DNA from: Caldilineaceae bacterium
GTDB lineage: Bacteria; Chloroflexota; Anaerolineae; Caldilineales; Caldilineaceae
NCBI GenBank assembly: GCA_022821545.1
Contig: JAJEDJ010000040.1
Span: forward strand, 1-45,237
Direction of reading: 5' to 3'
Length of the DNA stretch: 45,237 bases
Shown piece after piece: positions 17,781 to 25,894 of this stretch. The position numbers were made by a program, and so were the translations under genes. The notes beneath the pieces were generated by a model, which was given only the letters and a program-made list of their open reading frames with translations, was not told the DNA's origin and did not search any database. Positions within the stretch are counted from its first letter, which is position 1; the number at the start of each line of letters is the position of its first letter.

Positions 17781-19406
17781 ATGCCTGCCGCAATTTCTGC
17801 CCAGCAACCGCTCGCCGTAGAAGCCGGCGCCAAGGTCCTCATGTCCGGCGGCAATGCCGTTGACGCCGCCATTACCGCCGCCCTTATGCAGGCCGTCGTC
17901 AGCCCCCAAATGTGCGGTATCGGTGGTTATGCCGTGATAAATCTGCACTTGGCCGGACAGCCGGGTTCCATCGGAATTGACGCGCCTGCGCTGGCCGGCG
18001 CCCTCGTGAAGGATGACATGTGGGTGGAACAGCTGATCCGCCCCAATCCCGGTGGCTGGGGCTTCTTCCTTGAAGGCAACGTCAACGAAGCCGGGTACAC
18101 ATCGGTCTGTACACCGGGAGCGGTCAAGATGTTTTCCGCTCTGCTTGAACGCTGGGGCACGATTGACTTTGAACAGGCCGCGGAACCGGCCGTCCGCACA
18201 GCCCACGACGGTTATGTCGTCACCGATTCGCTCGCCGTCGGCTGGAAGCGCTCCAATCAGTACTGGGAGGGGATGAGCCTGCGCGACTATATCAACAGTA
18301 ATCCGGAGGCCCGCCGCATCTATCTGCGCGACGACGGCGAGCCCTATGACACCGGCGAAATCCTGCGTAACCCGGACTACGCCGTCAGCCTGCGCCATAT
18401 TGTAGAGCAGGGCAGCGAAGACTTTTACCACGGCCAGATGATGGAGCGCATGGCTTCCGACCTGGCGGCCAACGGCAGCTTCGTCACCCGCCAGGACTTT
18501 GAACAGTACCGCCTGCGCGAGGATGCCTCATTGTCCGGAACCTACCGCGGCCACGCCGTCACCAGCTCCACCCCGCCCCACGGCGGCGCCACTCTCATCG
18601 CCATCCTCAACATCCTGGAGGGGTACGATCTGGCCGCTATGGGCCACAACTCGGCCGATTACATTTACACAGTCGGCCTCGCCATGAAGGCCGCCTTTGC
18701 CGACCGCAACCCCCACCTGGCCGATACCGAATTCGAGGAAGTGCCTCTCGACTGGATGATGTCGAAGGACCGGGCGGCCTTTTGGCGTGAGCGCATCGAC
18801 GGCGGCCAGCCCATCGAACCCACGCCTTCCCAGCCTGAGACTCCGCACACCACCCACCTCTCCGTAATCGACGCACAAGGCAACTGCGTCTCACTCACAC
18901 ATTCGCTTGGATCATCTTCGGGCGTCATCACTCCGGGCCTCGGCTTCATGTACAACAACTCGATGGTCAATTTCCATCCCCTGCCCGGCCATCCGAACTC
19001 GATCGCACCCGGCAAAGGCCGCACCACCGGCATGACCCCGACTATCGTATACGGTAAAGAGGCTTCCGGCGGCGGCGCCCAACCGCTCCTCGTCCTGGGC
19101 GCGCCCGGCGCGACCCGCATCATCACTTCCGTCCTGCAGGTGATCCTCAACGTAATCGATTTTGGTATGGATATTGAAAAGGCGGTGCATGCCCCCCGCT
19201 TCGACTGTCAGCTGGACGCCATCAACTGCCAGCGCCGCATCCCCATTTGGGTGCTCGACGAGGTGAACAAACGCCATCCCGCCATGCACATCCCCTACAG
19301 TCACGGCGGCCTCGCCCTCGTCCACGCGCTCCACGTCGACCCGCAGACCGGCGCCCTTTCCGGCGCCGCCGACACCGGCGCGGAGGGCATGGCGGTAGTG
19401 GTGTAG
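17781..19406 (+). CDS. Gamma-glutamyltransferase family protein
   Basis: An Ntn-hydrolase that removes or transfers the gamma-glutamyl group of glutathione-like compounds after autocatalytic cleavage into two chains. In the 541-residue protein the N-terminal signature SGGNAVDAAITAAL is visible, and the predicted self-cleavage nucleophile is Thr357 in HTTHLSVID. Downstream the small-chain motifs GSSSGVITPG and NNSMVNFHP are present. No signal peptide is visible, in contrast to E. coli Ggt, so a cytoplasmic location or an atypical substrate is possible; many members of this family act on other amides. AGGAG lies about 8 bases before ATG. Confidence 0.9.
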   Translation: MPAAISAQQPLAVEAGAKVLMSGGNAVDAAITAALMQAVVSPQMCGIGGYAVINLHLAGQPGSIGIDAPALAGALVKDDMWVEQLIRPNPGGWGFFLEGNVNEAGYTSVCTPGAVKMFSALLERWGTIDFEQAAEPAVRTAHDGYVVTDSLAVGWKRSNQYWEGMSLRDYINSNPEARRIYLRDDGEPYDTGEILRNPDYAVSLRHIVEQGSEDFYHGQMMERMASDLAANGSFVTRQDFEQYRLREDASLSGTYRGHAVTSSTPPHGGATLIAILNILEGYDLAAMGHNSADYIYTVGLAMKAAFADRNPHLADTEFEEVPLDWMMSKDRAAFWRERIDGGQPIEPTPSQPETPHTTHLSVIDAQGNCVSLTHSLGSSSGVITPGLGFMYNNSMVNFHPLPGHPNSIAPGKGRTTGMTPTIVYGKEASGGGAQPLLVLGAPGATRIITSVLQVILNVIDFGMDIEKAVHAPRFDCQLDAINCQRRIPIWVLDEVNKRHPAMHIPYSHGGLALVHALHVDPQTGALSGAADTGAEGMAVVV

Positions 19407-19454
19407 TTCGGACTGCGGATTTTGACTTTTCGAAGAGAATGGAGATGGCTTTCG

Positions 19455-19724
19455 ATGCCTGGTACCCAACGTACTCCCGAAGAGATCACATCGCGAGGAG
19501 AAGACATCCTTGGCCAGAGGTTACGTGATATGGTCGAGCCTGAGCATGATGGAGAATTCCTGGTCATTGACATCAAGAGCGGTGCGTACGAAATAGATCC
19601 GAACGACATTGAGGCAACAAAGTGCTTCTTTGCCAGCTATCCAAGTGCTGTTTTCTACGGTCTGCGAATCAGCTTCCCAACTGCCTATAGAATTGGTGGA
19701 CGCTTCGAAGTAACAATTCAATGA
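19455..19724 (+). CDS. Small conserved-looking protein of unknown function
   Basis: An 89-residue acidic protein not assigned to a named family. It reads TPEEITSRGEDI at the start, then a central FLVIDIKSGAYEIDPND strand-turn and a final YGLRISFPTAYRIGGRF. From memory similar small proteins occur next to toxin-like or protease-like genes in cyanobacteria and Chloroflexota, but this is not certain. The ATG at 19455 is favoured by GGAG about 10 bases upstream; a TTG at 19422 is less likely. No partner gene is recognised directly after it. It opens an A+T-richer segment. Confidence 0.6.
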   Translation: MPGTQRTPEEITSRGEDILGQRLRDMVEPEHDGEFLVIDIKSGAYEIDPNDIEATKCFFASYPSAVFYGLRISFPTAYRIGGRFEVTIQ

Positions 19725-20117
19725 TTTCTGGTCAGGGAATAGCGAAGCCATAAGCAGCTCTTGAAATGGGGTGGTAGGTCTAAATCAAGGAAAAAAGGGA
19801 GTTGAAGCCGCAAATGCTTTACGTTTCAATGGCGGTCCGACCTTGCCAATGAACTTAGTAAGCTTGCTTTTTCTGCTACCAACTGGAAATCAGAAAGCGG
19901 TCCAGAGCCACGGGAAATCGGTGACTTTGGATATGCATCTAGAGGACATTCTATGGCACAATGTCGAATATGGAGTCTTTAGCTTTGTATCAGGTTTAGA
20001 ATCCTTGGTCGAAATGTCACTGCGGGAGAAAAGTCGCGTCGTTTCCGAGATTGTAGAATCAAATTGTGTACCTAGCGATTTTCTGGCGTCGGCCTTAGTT
20101 ATCTTGGAAATACCCCC
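19725..20117 (+). other. A+T-richer gap with an open frame of doubtful reality
   Basis: The stretch has visibly lower G+C than its flanks. A frame open from GTG 19771 to 20148 would encode 125 residues without recognised motifs and would run 31 bases into the next gene. A second frame is also open over 19800-19980 and its translation looks equally protein-like. This pattern suits a decayed or frameshifted gene better than an intact one. No terminal inverted repeats or transposase remnants were seen. Confidence 0.3.
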
Positions 20118-20786
20118 ATGCAATATGTCAAGAGGATTATTTGTCTAGCAAATTCGCGAAAGATGTTGGGTCGTTGCGTCGCTGGTCTTGAATTGGACGG
20201 AAATAAGATAATTGGGTGGATTCGGCCTGTTAGCAACCGTCCCGATGGAGAGATTTCATTCTATGATCGTGCTTTGGAGGACGGTTCGGAACCAGATCTT
20301 CTCGATGTTCTTGCAATTCCTATGCTGGAACCATGCTCTGAAGGATGTCAGACTGAGAATCATTTGATAGATGATGAACATTACTGGGAAAAAGTAGGAG
20401 AGTTTCCGAAGCAACAGTTACACTGCTACTGCGTCGCCCCCAATCCCCTCTGGGTCAACGGATATAGCAGTACGAATGGGACAAATGATCGGATACCTGA
20501 AAGGCGGGCCCATTCATTGCCTAATTCGTTGGTCTTGATAGAACCATTACAACTGACAATAGAGGTAGTGCGAGGCTTTAGAGGAAAAAAACAGGTAAGG
20601 GCGAACTTTTCTGTGGCAGGTGTGTTTTACAACCTTGGAGTGACCGACCCAGCAATAGAAAAACAGTATTTCCCTCTTAGGGAAGGTCACTACACGTATG
20701 GGCCACGCGCTGTTGCCTGCATTTCGATTGGTGAACCGTTCAACGAGTACTGTTACAAACTGGTAGCCTCAATTATCCCGCTATAG
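20118..20786 (+). CDS. Possible dual OB-fold protein beside DUF488 genes
   Basis: A 222-residue protein beginning VKRIICLANSRKMLGRCVAG, then GWIRPVSNR and a C-terminal half with LREGHYTYGPRAVACIS. This order recalls proteins annotated as dual OB-containing domain proteins, which are often adjacent to DUF488 genes; that recall is from memory and unverified. OB folds usually bind nucleic acid or nucleotides. The two DUF488 genes follow after 22 bases, supporting an operon. The ribosome site is weak, and translation may depend on an upstream frame. Codon use is A/T-richer than in neighbours, a sign of transfer. Confidence 0.62.
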   Translation: MQYVKRIICLANSRKMLGRCVAGLELDGNKIIGWIRPVSNRPDGEISFYDRALEDGSEPDLLDVLAIPMLEPCSEGCQTENHLIDDEHYWEKVGEFPKQQLHCYCVAPNPLWVNGYSSTNGTNDRIPERRAHSLPNSLVLIEPLQLTIEVVRGFRGKKQVRANFSVAGVFYNLGVTDPAIEKQYFPLREGHYTYGPRAVACISIGEPFNEYCYKLVASIIPL

Positions 20787-20808
20787 GAGGCTGAGTCGAG
20801 GATTCAGG

Positions 20809-21444
20809 ATGAGCCAGAAACTCTTTACCATCGGGCATTCAAGACATGCTCTTCCGCATTTTCTCGATCTTCTCAAAAGACATCAGATCTCCGCGGTCTG
20901 TGATGTGCGCTCTACGCCATACAGCCGAATGTATCCTCATTTCAGTCGCGAGCCACTTCTTCGGGAACTGAAGCGCCATGACATCGCCTATGTCTTCCTT
21001 GGCGACGAGTTAGGCGGTCGATCTTCCGATGCCTCTTACTACGATGCCGAGGGCAGGGTCCAGTATGACCGGATTGCCGACACAGACGCTTTCCGGCGGG
21101 GTTTGGGGCGTGTCAGGGAAGGTATGAAAGACTACCGGATCGCGCTAATGTGCGCGGAAAAGGACCCCCTCACCTGTCATCGAACAATCCTCGTCTGTCG
21201 CCACCTCCGCAACGAGCGTGATCTGTCGATCCTGCACATTCTTGAAAATGGTCATGCGGAACCCCACGAAGAGAGCGAAAGGAGGCTCCTGAAGCTCGCA
21301 GGCAAGGAGCAGGGAGATCTTTTCAAGAGCTTTCGAGAGCAGCTTGAGGAAGCCTATGACTACCAGGGCCTGCGTATCGCCTACCGGGAACAGTCATCGA
21401 GAGGCAGTAGTGGGGCGCACGAAGAACTGGAATATAGGGCCTGA
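20809..21444 (+). CDS. DUF488 domain protein, first of a pair
   Basis: A 211-residue protein with the DUF488 hallmarks: FTIGHSRH at the N-terminus, Asp32-Val-Arg34 (CDVRSTPYSR), and the paired signature Cys115 (MCAEKDP) with Cys123-His124-Arg125 (TCHRT). Conserved Cys, His, Arg and Asp suggest an enzyme, but the activity of the family is not established. About 60 C-terminal residues beyond the domain are charged. It stops one base before the start of the second DUF488 gene, so the two are translationally linked. Confidence 0.87.
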   Translation: MSQKLFTIGHSRHALPHFLDLLKRHQISAVCDVRSTPYSRMYPHFSREPLLRELKRHDIAYVFLGDELGGRSSDASYYDAEGRVQYDRIADTDAFRRGLGRVREGMKDYRIALMCAEKDPLTCHRTILVCRHLRNERDLSILHILENGHAEPHEESERRLLKLAGKEQGDLFKSFREQLEEAYDYQGLRIAYREQSSRGSSGAHEELEYRA

Positions 21445-21445
21445 A

Positions 21446-21904
21446 ATGAAACTCTACACCATCGGCTTTACGCGCAAGAGCGCCGAAACGTTCTTCACAC
21501 AGCTTAGAGAGTCAGGTGTCCGCACGCTAGTCGATACCCGCCTCAATAACCGGTCGCAGCTCTCCGGTTTTGCCAAGCAGAACGACCTCCGGTATTTCCT
21601 GCGGGAAATCGGCCAGATTGACTACCTGCACCTGCCCCAACTAGCGCCTACCCAGGACATCCTCGACGCTTTTAAGAAAAAGAAGGGGACGTGGGAAGCC
21701 TATGAGCGTTCTTTCCGCTCCCTCATGCTTTCCCGCAAGATCGAAGAAGAGTTCCAACCGGAACTCTTCGACAACGCCTGTCTTTTATGTAGCGAACACA
21801 AACCCCACTATTGCCACCGCCGTCTCGTCGCCGAATACCTGCGCGAAAAGTGGGATGGGATCAATATCGAGATCGAGCATCTTCAACCACAAGACGCCGC
21901 CTGA
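21446..21904 (+). CDS. DUF488 domain protein, second of a pair
   Basis: A 152-residue DUF488 protein: YTIGFTRKSA, Asp30-Thr-Arg32, and Cys115 (LCSEHKP) with Cys123-His124-Arg125 (YCHRRL). The spacing of the key residues is the same as in the preceding gene, but overall identity is low, so this is an old divergence rather than a fresh duplication. The ATG at 21446 sits one base after the previous stop. Because both copies keep their conserved residues, a heteromeric complex with the upstream OB-like protein is an inference worth testing. Confidence 0.87.
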   Translation: MKLYTIGFTRKSAETFFTQLRESGVRTLVDTRLNNRSQLSGFAKQNDLRYFLREIGQIDYLHLPQLAPTQDILDAFKKKKGTWEAYERSFRSLMLSRKIEEEFQPELFDNACLLCSEHKPHYCHRRLVAEYLREKWDGINIEIEHLQPQDAA

Positions 21905-21916
21905 TAGGTCGACATC

Positions 21917-22918
21917 TCACCGGTCCGGCTCAAACGCGGACCCGTCCAATACGGTCTGAAGGCCCGCCGACACCAGGTCCAACCGTCTGATCTCCTCCTT
22001 CGGCAGGTCCAGGTTGACCGCGCCGACAGTGTCCTCGATGTGCGCGGGTACATCCGCGCCGGAGATAATGCAGGTCACCTGCGGCCGCGACAGAATCCAC
22101 GCCTGTGAGACCTGACCCGGCGTTGCCCCCACGCGCTCGGCCACTGCGATCACCTCCGCCACCACGTCGGCCGCCCGGTCCCGCAACGTGTCCTGGAAAG
22201 CGTGCCGCCGCCGCCCGCCCCACAGACTGTTCTCTTCCGGCATATTGTCAGGCGTGTACGTTCCGCTCAGAAGGCCCACCGCCAGCGGGCTGTACACCAT
22301 CACGCCCAGCCCCATCTCCGCCACCATGGGAAACATCTCCCGCTCCAGCTCCCGGTTCAGCAGGTTATAGGGATTCTGCACCGTGATCGCCGGCGCCGCG
22401 TTCAACCGCTCCTGCACCCGCAGCGCTTTCACCACCTGCCACGCCTGGTGGTTACAGATACCCACATAGCGTACTTTGCCCTGCTGCACCAGGCTGTCCA
22501 GCGCCCGAAACGTCTCTTCCACCGGCGTCGTTTCGTCCAATCCATGAATCAAGTAGACATCGATGCGGTCGGTATTCAGCCGGCGCAGCGAACGCTCCGC
22601 CTCGCGCAAAATGTGGTAACGCGAAAGACCTTGGTCGTTGGGGCCGTCGCCAATCGCCCCGCGCACTTTGGACGTTATGACAACCTCGTCGCGCCGCCCC
22701 TGGAGCGCTTTCCCCAGCAGCGCCTCCGACGTGCCTCTGAACGCCCGGTCGTCCCCCAGCCCATAGATGTTGGCGCAGTCGAACAGGTTCACCCCCAGGT
22801 CCAGCGTAGCCGCCACCAGATTGCGCGCCTCTTTTTCGTCGTGCTGGCCTCGAAGTCCAAGCCCCAGCGCAACGCGCGAAACTTTTACGCCCGCGCTGCC
22901 GAAATTTACGTATTGCAT
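21917..22918 (-). CDS. Aldo/keto reductase
   Basis: An NADPH-dependent carbonyl reductase with a TIM-barrel fold, 333 residues. The catalytic tetrad is complete: Asp47 and Tyr52 (LFDCANIYG), Lys84 (ITSKV) and His125 (YLIHGLD). The C-terminal region has the cofactor-binding stretch around WILSRPQVTCIISGADV. GAGGAGAGAAGG lies just upstream of ATG. It converges with the DUF488 pair and diverges from the ABC importer, so it may act on the imported sugar; this is positional inference only. Confidence 0.93.
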   Translation of the reverse strand: MQYVNFGSAGVKVSRVALGLGLRGQHDEKEARNLVAATLDLGVNLFDCANIYGLGDDRAFRGTSEALLGKALQGRRDEVVITSKVRGAIGDGPNDQGLSRYHILREAERSLRRLNTDRIDVYLIHGLDETTPVEETFRALDSLVQQGKVRYVGICNHQAWQVVKALRVQERLNAAPAITVQNPYNLLNRELEREMFPMVAEMGLGVMVYSPLAVGLLSGTYTPDNMPEENSLWGGRRRHAFQDTLRDRAADVVAEVIAVAERVGATPGQVSQAWILSRPQVTCIISGADVPAHIEDTVGAVNLDLPKEEIRRLDLVSAGLQTVLDGSAFEPDR

Positions 22919-23003
22919 CCTTCTCTCCTCGTGTCGCTATCGGATTCTGAACGGTCTCGGAAAACTCCGGCCCGCGGCACGCTCCTCGCCATCCTCTTTC
23001 CGC

Positions 23004-23032
23004 AGTATAATGGTTCGCTTTGGAAGATTCAA
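23004..23032 (-). promoter_or_regulatory. Candidate promoter of the aldo/keto reductase gene
   Basis: On the - strand TTGAAT (23027-23032), a 17-base spacer and TATACT (23004-23009). It lies about 85-115 bases upstream of the start codon. Confidence 0.45.
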
Positions 23033-23154
23033 CTGCCACGTCGTTTGCCGGCTCAAAACCTGGCATTGAAATGCCGGTGCGCGACAAGGTCAGTTCGACA
23101 GCCGTCAGCCAGAGTTCCTCTTCAACCTGACCGGAAATAAGAGACACCAAAATC

Positions 23155-23183
23155 TTGACAGCCATCGACTTTGTCGCTAGAAT
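23155..23183 (+). promoter_or_regulatory. Sigma-70-type promoter of the sugar ABC operon
   Basis: A perfect TTGACA (23155-23160), a 17-base spacer and TAGAAT (23178-23183). Transcription would begin near 23190, so the tandem 15-base array at 23217-23281 would lie in the transcribed leader. Confidence 0.68.
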
Positions 23184-23216
23184 TCTCGCTTGATATTCAT
23201 TCCGCGACCGCTTCCC

Positions 23217-23281
23217 ACAATAAGCATCTATACAATAAGCATCTATACAATAGGCATCTATACAATAGGCATCTATACAAT
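23217..23281. repeat. Tandem array of four 15-base units
   Basis: Units of ACAATARGCATCTAT start at 23217, 23232, 23247 and 23262 and are followed by a partial fifth (ACAAT). Units 1 and 2 read TAAGC, units 3 and 4 read TAGGC; otherwise they are identical. Each junction creates TATACAAT, a -10-like word. The array lies between the promoter and the ribosome site of the binding-protein gene. Confidence 0.93.
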
Positions 23282-23313
23282 CCGTTTTGTCCAATTTCAA
23301 GGAGACAAGAAGA

Positions 23314-24834
23314 ATGGAAAGCAAAGTAAGTCGACGTCAATTCCTCCGTCTGGTCGGCGGCGCGGCCGGCGCCGCAGCCCTGGCCGCCTGTGCCGCGCCG
23401 ATGGCGCCAGCCGGCAGCGGCGAAGAGGCCATGTCCACGGAGAAGATCGTTATCCGCTACGCCGGACTGGACGGCATGGGCGCCCGTGTCGAAGCATTCA
23501 TGTTGCCGTGGGTCGAGGATAACGGCTACGAACTCGAGCGCGGCGCATTCGGACAGCAGGAACTGACCGACAAGATCATGCAGTCCGTCGCCACCGACAC
23601 CTACCTGGCCGACATCTTCCAGTTCCCCAGCAACGCCCGCGCCGACGTCATCAATGCCGGGGCTCTGCAGGAGATCCCGCAGGAAGTGCTGGAGGCCATC
23701 GACTTCGAGGACGTTCTGCCCGGTATCGTCAATACGCTTTCATGGGAAGGCAAGATCTACGCCCTGCCCTATGACGGCGACATCCACTACTACTCCTTCC
23801 GCAAGGACCTCTTCGCCAACGAGGACATTAACAGCCGCTTCAAGGACAGCTACGGCTTCGACCTCTCGCCAGACACCGGCGCCGTCACCTGGGATCAGTG
23901 GCGCAACATCTGTGAGTTCTTCAGCGGTTGGGACTGGAACGAGAACGGTGAAGAGGATGACTTCGGCGCCGCCTGCATGACCAAGCGCGGCGATACCCTC
24001 TGGTGGGGCTTCAACTCTCGCGCCACCGCCTACGCCAAGCATCCTGACGACGATGCCTACTTCATCGACCTCGACACCGGCGAAGCGCGCCTCAACAATC
24101 CCGGTTTCGTCCGCGCCCTGACCGAATGGGTCGAGGAGATGCAGAACTGGGCGCCCCCCGGCGGCACCAACTTCACCTACGGTGACTCTCTCAACGCCAT
24201 GAACGGCGGGCGCGTTGCCCAGACCTACAACTGGGACGCCGTCACCAGCGCCACCTCGCCCGAAACCTCCGTCATCCAGGGCCTGCAGGGCTACAACATC
24301 CTGCCGGGTTCACACGAGGTCTTCAACTCCAAGTCCGGCGAATGGGACTACTTCGACGTGCCCAGCCACGCGCCGTTCCACGCCTTTGGCGGATGGGTCA
24401 TCGCCGTCTCGGCCCAGGTGGACGAACTGGCCTACGATGCCGTCTGGGGCTTCGTCACCCATCTGACCAAGCCGGAAAGCGGCCTGGCCTTCGTCACCGA
24501 CCTGACCGGCGCCAGCCCCTACCGCTTCAGCCAGATGGAAGCGGTCGAAGAGTTCGCCACCGGCCCGCTGCAACTGGGCGAGGAAGTTGCAATGGACTAT
24601 CTGAACGCCGCACGCGAGACGCTCGACCATCCCAACGCCGTCACCGACCAGGCCTTCGGCGGCTGGGTACAGTACCGTGACGCGCTCGAACTGGGTGTAT
24701 CCAAGGCGCTGGCCAACGAACTCCCGCCGCAGGATGCCCTGGACGAGGTCGCTGCCGCCTTTAACGAGATCAGCGAACGTATGGGCGGCCTCCAGCATCA
24801 GGCCGAACTGTACGCCCGCACCTTGGGCAAGTAA
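23314..24834 (+). CDS. Sugar ABC transporter substrate-binding lipoprotein (family 1)
   Basis: The extracellular binding protein of a carbohydrate importer, 506 residues. It starts with a Tat-like signal (SRRQFLRLVGG) and a lipobox LAAC with lipidated Cys26, then an alanine/serine-rich linker. The body has the features of family 1 binding proteins, including ALPYDGDIHYYSFRKDLF and a Trp-rich second half suited to stacking on sugar rings. The ATG at 23314 has AAGGAG 9 bases upstream; a TTG at 23287 is in frame but would disturb the signal. Two permease genes follow after a large hairpin. The sugar is unknown. Confidence 0.92.
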   Translation: MESKVSRRQFLRLVGGAAGAAALAACAAPMAPAGSGEEAMSTEKIVIRYAGLDGMGARVEAFMLPWVEDNGYELERGAFGQQELTDKIMQSVATDTYLADIFQFPSNARADVINAGALQEIPQEVLEAIDFEDVLPGIVNTLSWEGKIYALPYDGDIHYYSFRKDLFANEDINSRFKDSYGFDLSPDTGAVTWDQWRNICEFFSGWDWNENGEEDDFGAACMTKRGDTLWWGFNSRATAYAKHPDDDAYFIDLDTGEARLNNPGFVRALTEWVEEMQNWAPPGGTNFTYGDSLNAMNGGRVAQTYNWDAVTSATSPETSVIQGLQGYNILPGSHEVFNSKSGEWDYFDVPSHAPFHAFGGWVIAVSAQVDELAYDAVWGFVTHLTKPESGLAFVTDLTGASPYRFSQMEAVEEFATGPLQLGEEVAMDYLNAARETLDHPNAVTDQAFGGWVQYRDALELGVSKALANELPPQDALDEVAAAFNEISERMGGLQHQAELYARTLGK

Positions 24835-24849
24835 CCGCAGACAGAATAG

Positions 24850-24900
24850 CCGGCGGCCAGCGACCGGAGGCAGAGAGCCTGACCGGTTGCTGGCCGCCGG
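24850..24900 (+). other. Large intercistronic stem-loop after the binding-protein gene
   Basis: Arms 24850-24867 and 24883-24900 pair over 18 positions (one G-T), very G/C-rich. Inside, AGGC and GCCT can extend the stem around a 5-base loop. A short TTTT occurs at 24908-24911. The position between binding protein and permeases matches the mRNA-stabilising or attenuating hairpins known in sugar ABC operons such as malE-malF. Confidence 0.8.
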
Positions 24901-24967
24901 GCACTACTTTTCCCCATATCATATCAGCGTAAAGGCCGGGCCAGCCGGCGAAGCATCCAGAAAATCC

Positions 24968-25894
24968 ATGGCAACTGAACCCCAGATCTACCCCTCGAAA
25001 CGACCTCGCTTCGAAATCCGGGACAACCTCTGGAAGTGGATCTTCCTAGTGCCCGCTGTTGCAATCATTCTCATCTTGCTCGCCGTCCCTGTGCTGTGGA
25101 CCCTCTATGCCGCCTTTACAGACCTGCACCTCTATCGCATCGGGGATTTCGATACGAAATTCGTTGGTCTGGCCAATTTCGAAAAGCTGCTGAGCAACCG
25201 CTCCTTCTGGCGCACGGCACGCAATACTGTCGTCTTCATGCTTGGCGTTGTACCCACTCAACTGATCATTGGCCTCACAGTCGCCCTGGCGCTGAACAAC
25301 ATAACCCGCGGTCAGAAGCTCTTTCGCACCTGGTTTCTGATGCCGCTGATGGTCAGCCCGGTCGTCGTATCCTTTATCGTCGGCCGCATGTTGTTCCAGG
25401 AAGACATCGGCCCCATCAATGACATCCTGCGCAGCTTTGGCTTTGAGGGCGTTCCCTGGCTGACAAGCCCCACCTGGGCGATGGTAGCGCTGATGGCCAT
25501 TGACGTCTGGCAGTGGAGCTCCTTCATGATCCTGATGCTGTTGGCCGCACTGCAGGGTGTGCCCCCCGACCTGCACGAAGCCGCCCGCGTCGATGGCGCC
25601 AATCAACTGCAGGCGTTCTGGCGCATCACAGTGCCCCTGATCATGCCCATCACCATGACCGCTCTCCTGATTCGCATTATCGATGCTTTCAAAGTCGTGG
25701 AAATTATCATGGTGCTGACGGGCGGGGGGCCGGGGCAGGCCACCGAGTCGGTGACGCTCGCCATCTATCGCACCGGGGTCAAGGGAGGCGATCTGGCCTT
25801 CGGCAGCAGCCAGGCCTACTTCCTGTTGATTGTGCTGATGATCTTCGGCGGGGCCTATCTTGTACTGACAAGAAGAGCGATGGGGAAAGACTGA
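24968..25894 (+). CDS. Sugar ABC transporter permease (MalF/UgpA type)
   Basis: The first inner-membrane permease, 308 residues with six predicted helices, beginning with a short cytoplasmic tail and WIFLVPAVAIILILLAVPVL. The ATPase-docking EAA loop is clear: HEAARVDGANQLQAFWRITVP. The ATG at 24968 is favoured because it directly precedes the family-like start. Its stop overlaps the start of the next permease by one base (TGATG), so the two are translationally coupled. Confidence 0.92.
   Translation: MATEPQIYPSKRPRFEIRDNLWKWIFLVPAVAIILILLAVPVLWTLYAAFTDLHLYRIGDFDTKFVGLANFEKLLSNRSFWRTARNTVVFMLGVVPTQLIIGLTVALALNNITRGQKLFRTWFLMPLMVSPVVVSFIVGRMLFQEDIGPINDILRSFGFEGVPWLTSPTWAMVALMAIDVWQWSSFMILMLLAALQGVPPDLHEAARVDGANQLQAFWRITVPLIMPITMTALLIRIIDAFKVVEIIMVLTGGGPGQATESVTLAIYRTGVKGGDLAFGSSQAYFLLIVLMIFGGAYLVLTRRAMGKD

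Larger units (their letters stand above)
22919..23313. other. Divergent control region of aldo/keto reductase and ABC operon
   Basis: This 395-base gap holds a leftward promoter (23004-23032), a rightward promoter (23155-23183), four tandem 15-base units (23217-23281) and the ribosome site AAGGAG (23299-23304) of the binding-protein gene. No small gene is supported. Confidence 0.55.

Noticed and set aside
19780..19800. Slippery A-run (A-AAA-AAG) suggesting programmed -1 frameshifting
   Set aside because: The -1 frame meets a stop codon two codons later, and there is no supported gene in the zero frame.
22452..23324. Leftward frame with repeated YCIDA units across the 15-base array
   Set aside because: The repeat length is a multiple of three, so a repeat peptide arises by chance; the rest of the frame is antisense to or out of frame with the aldo/keto reductase gene.
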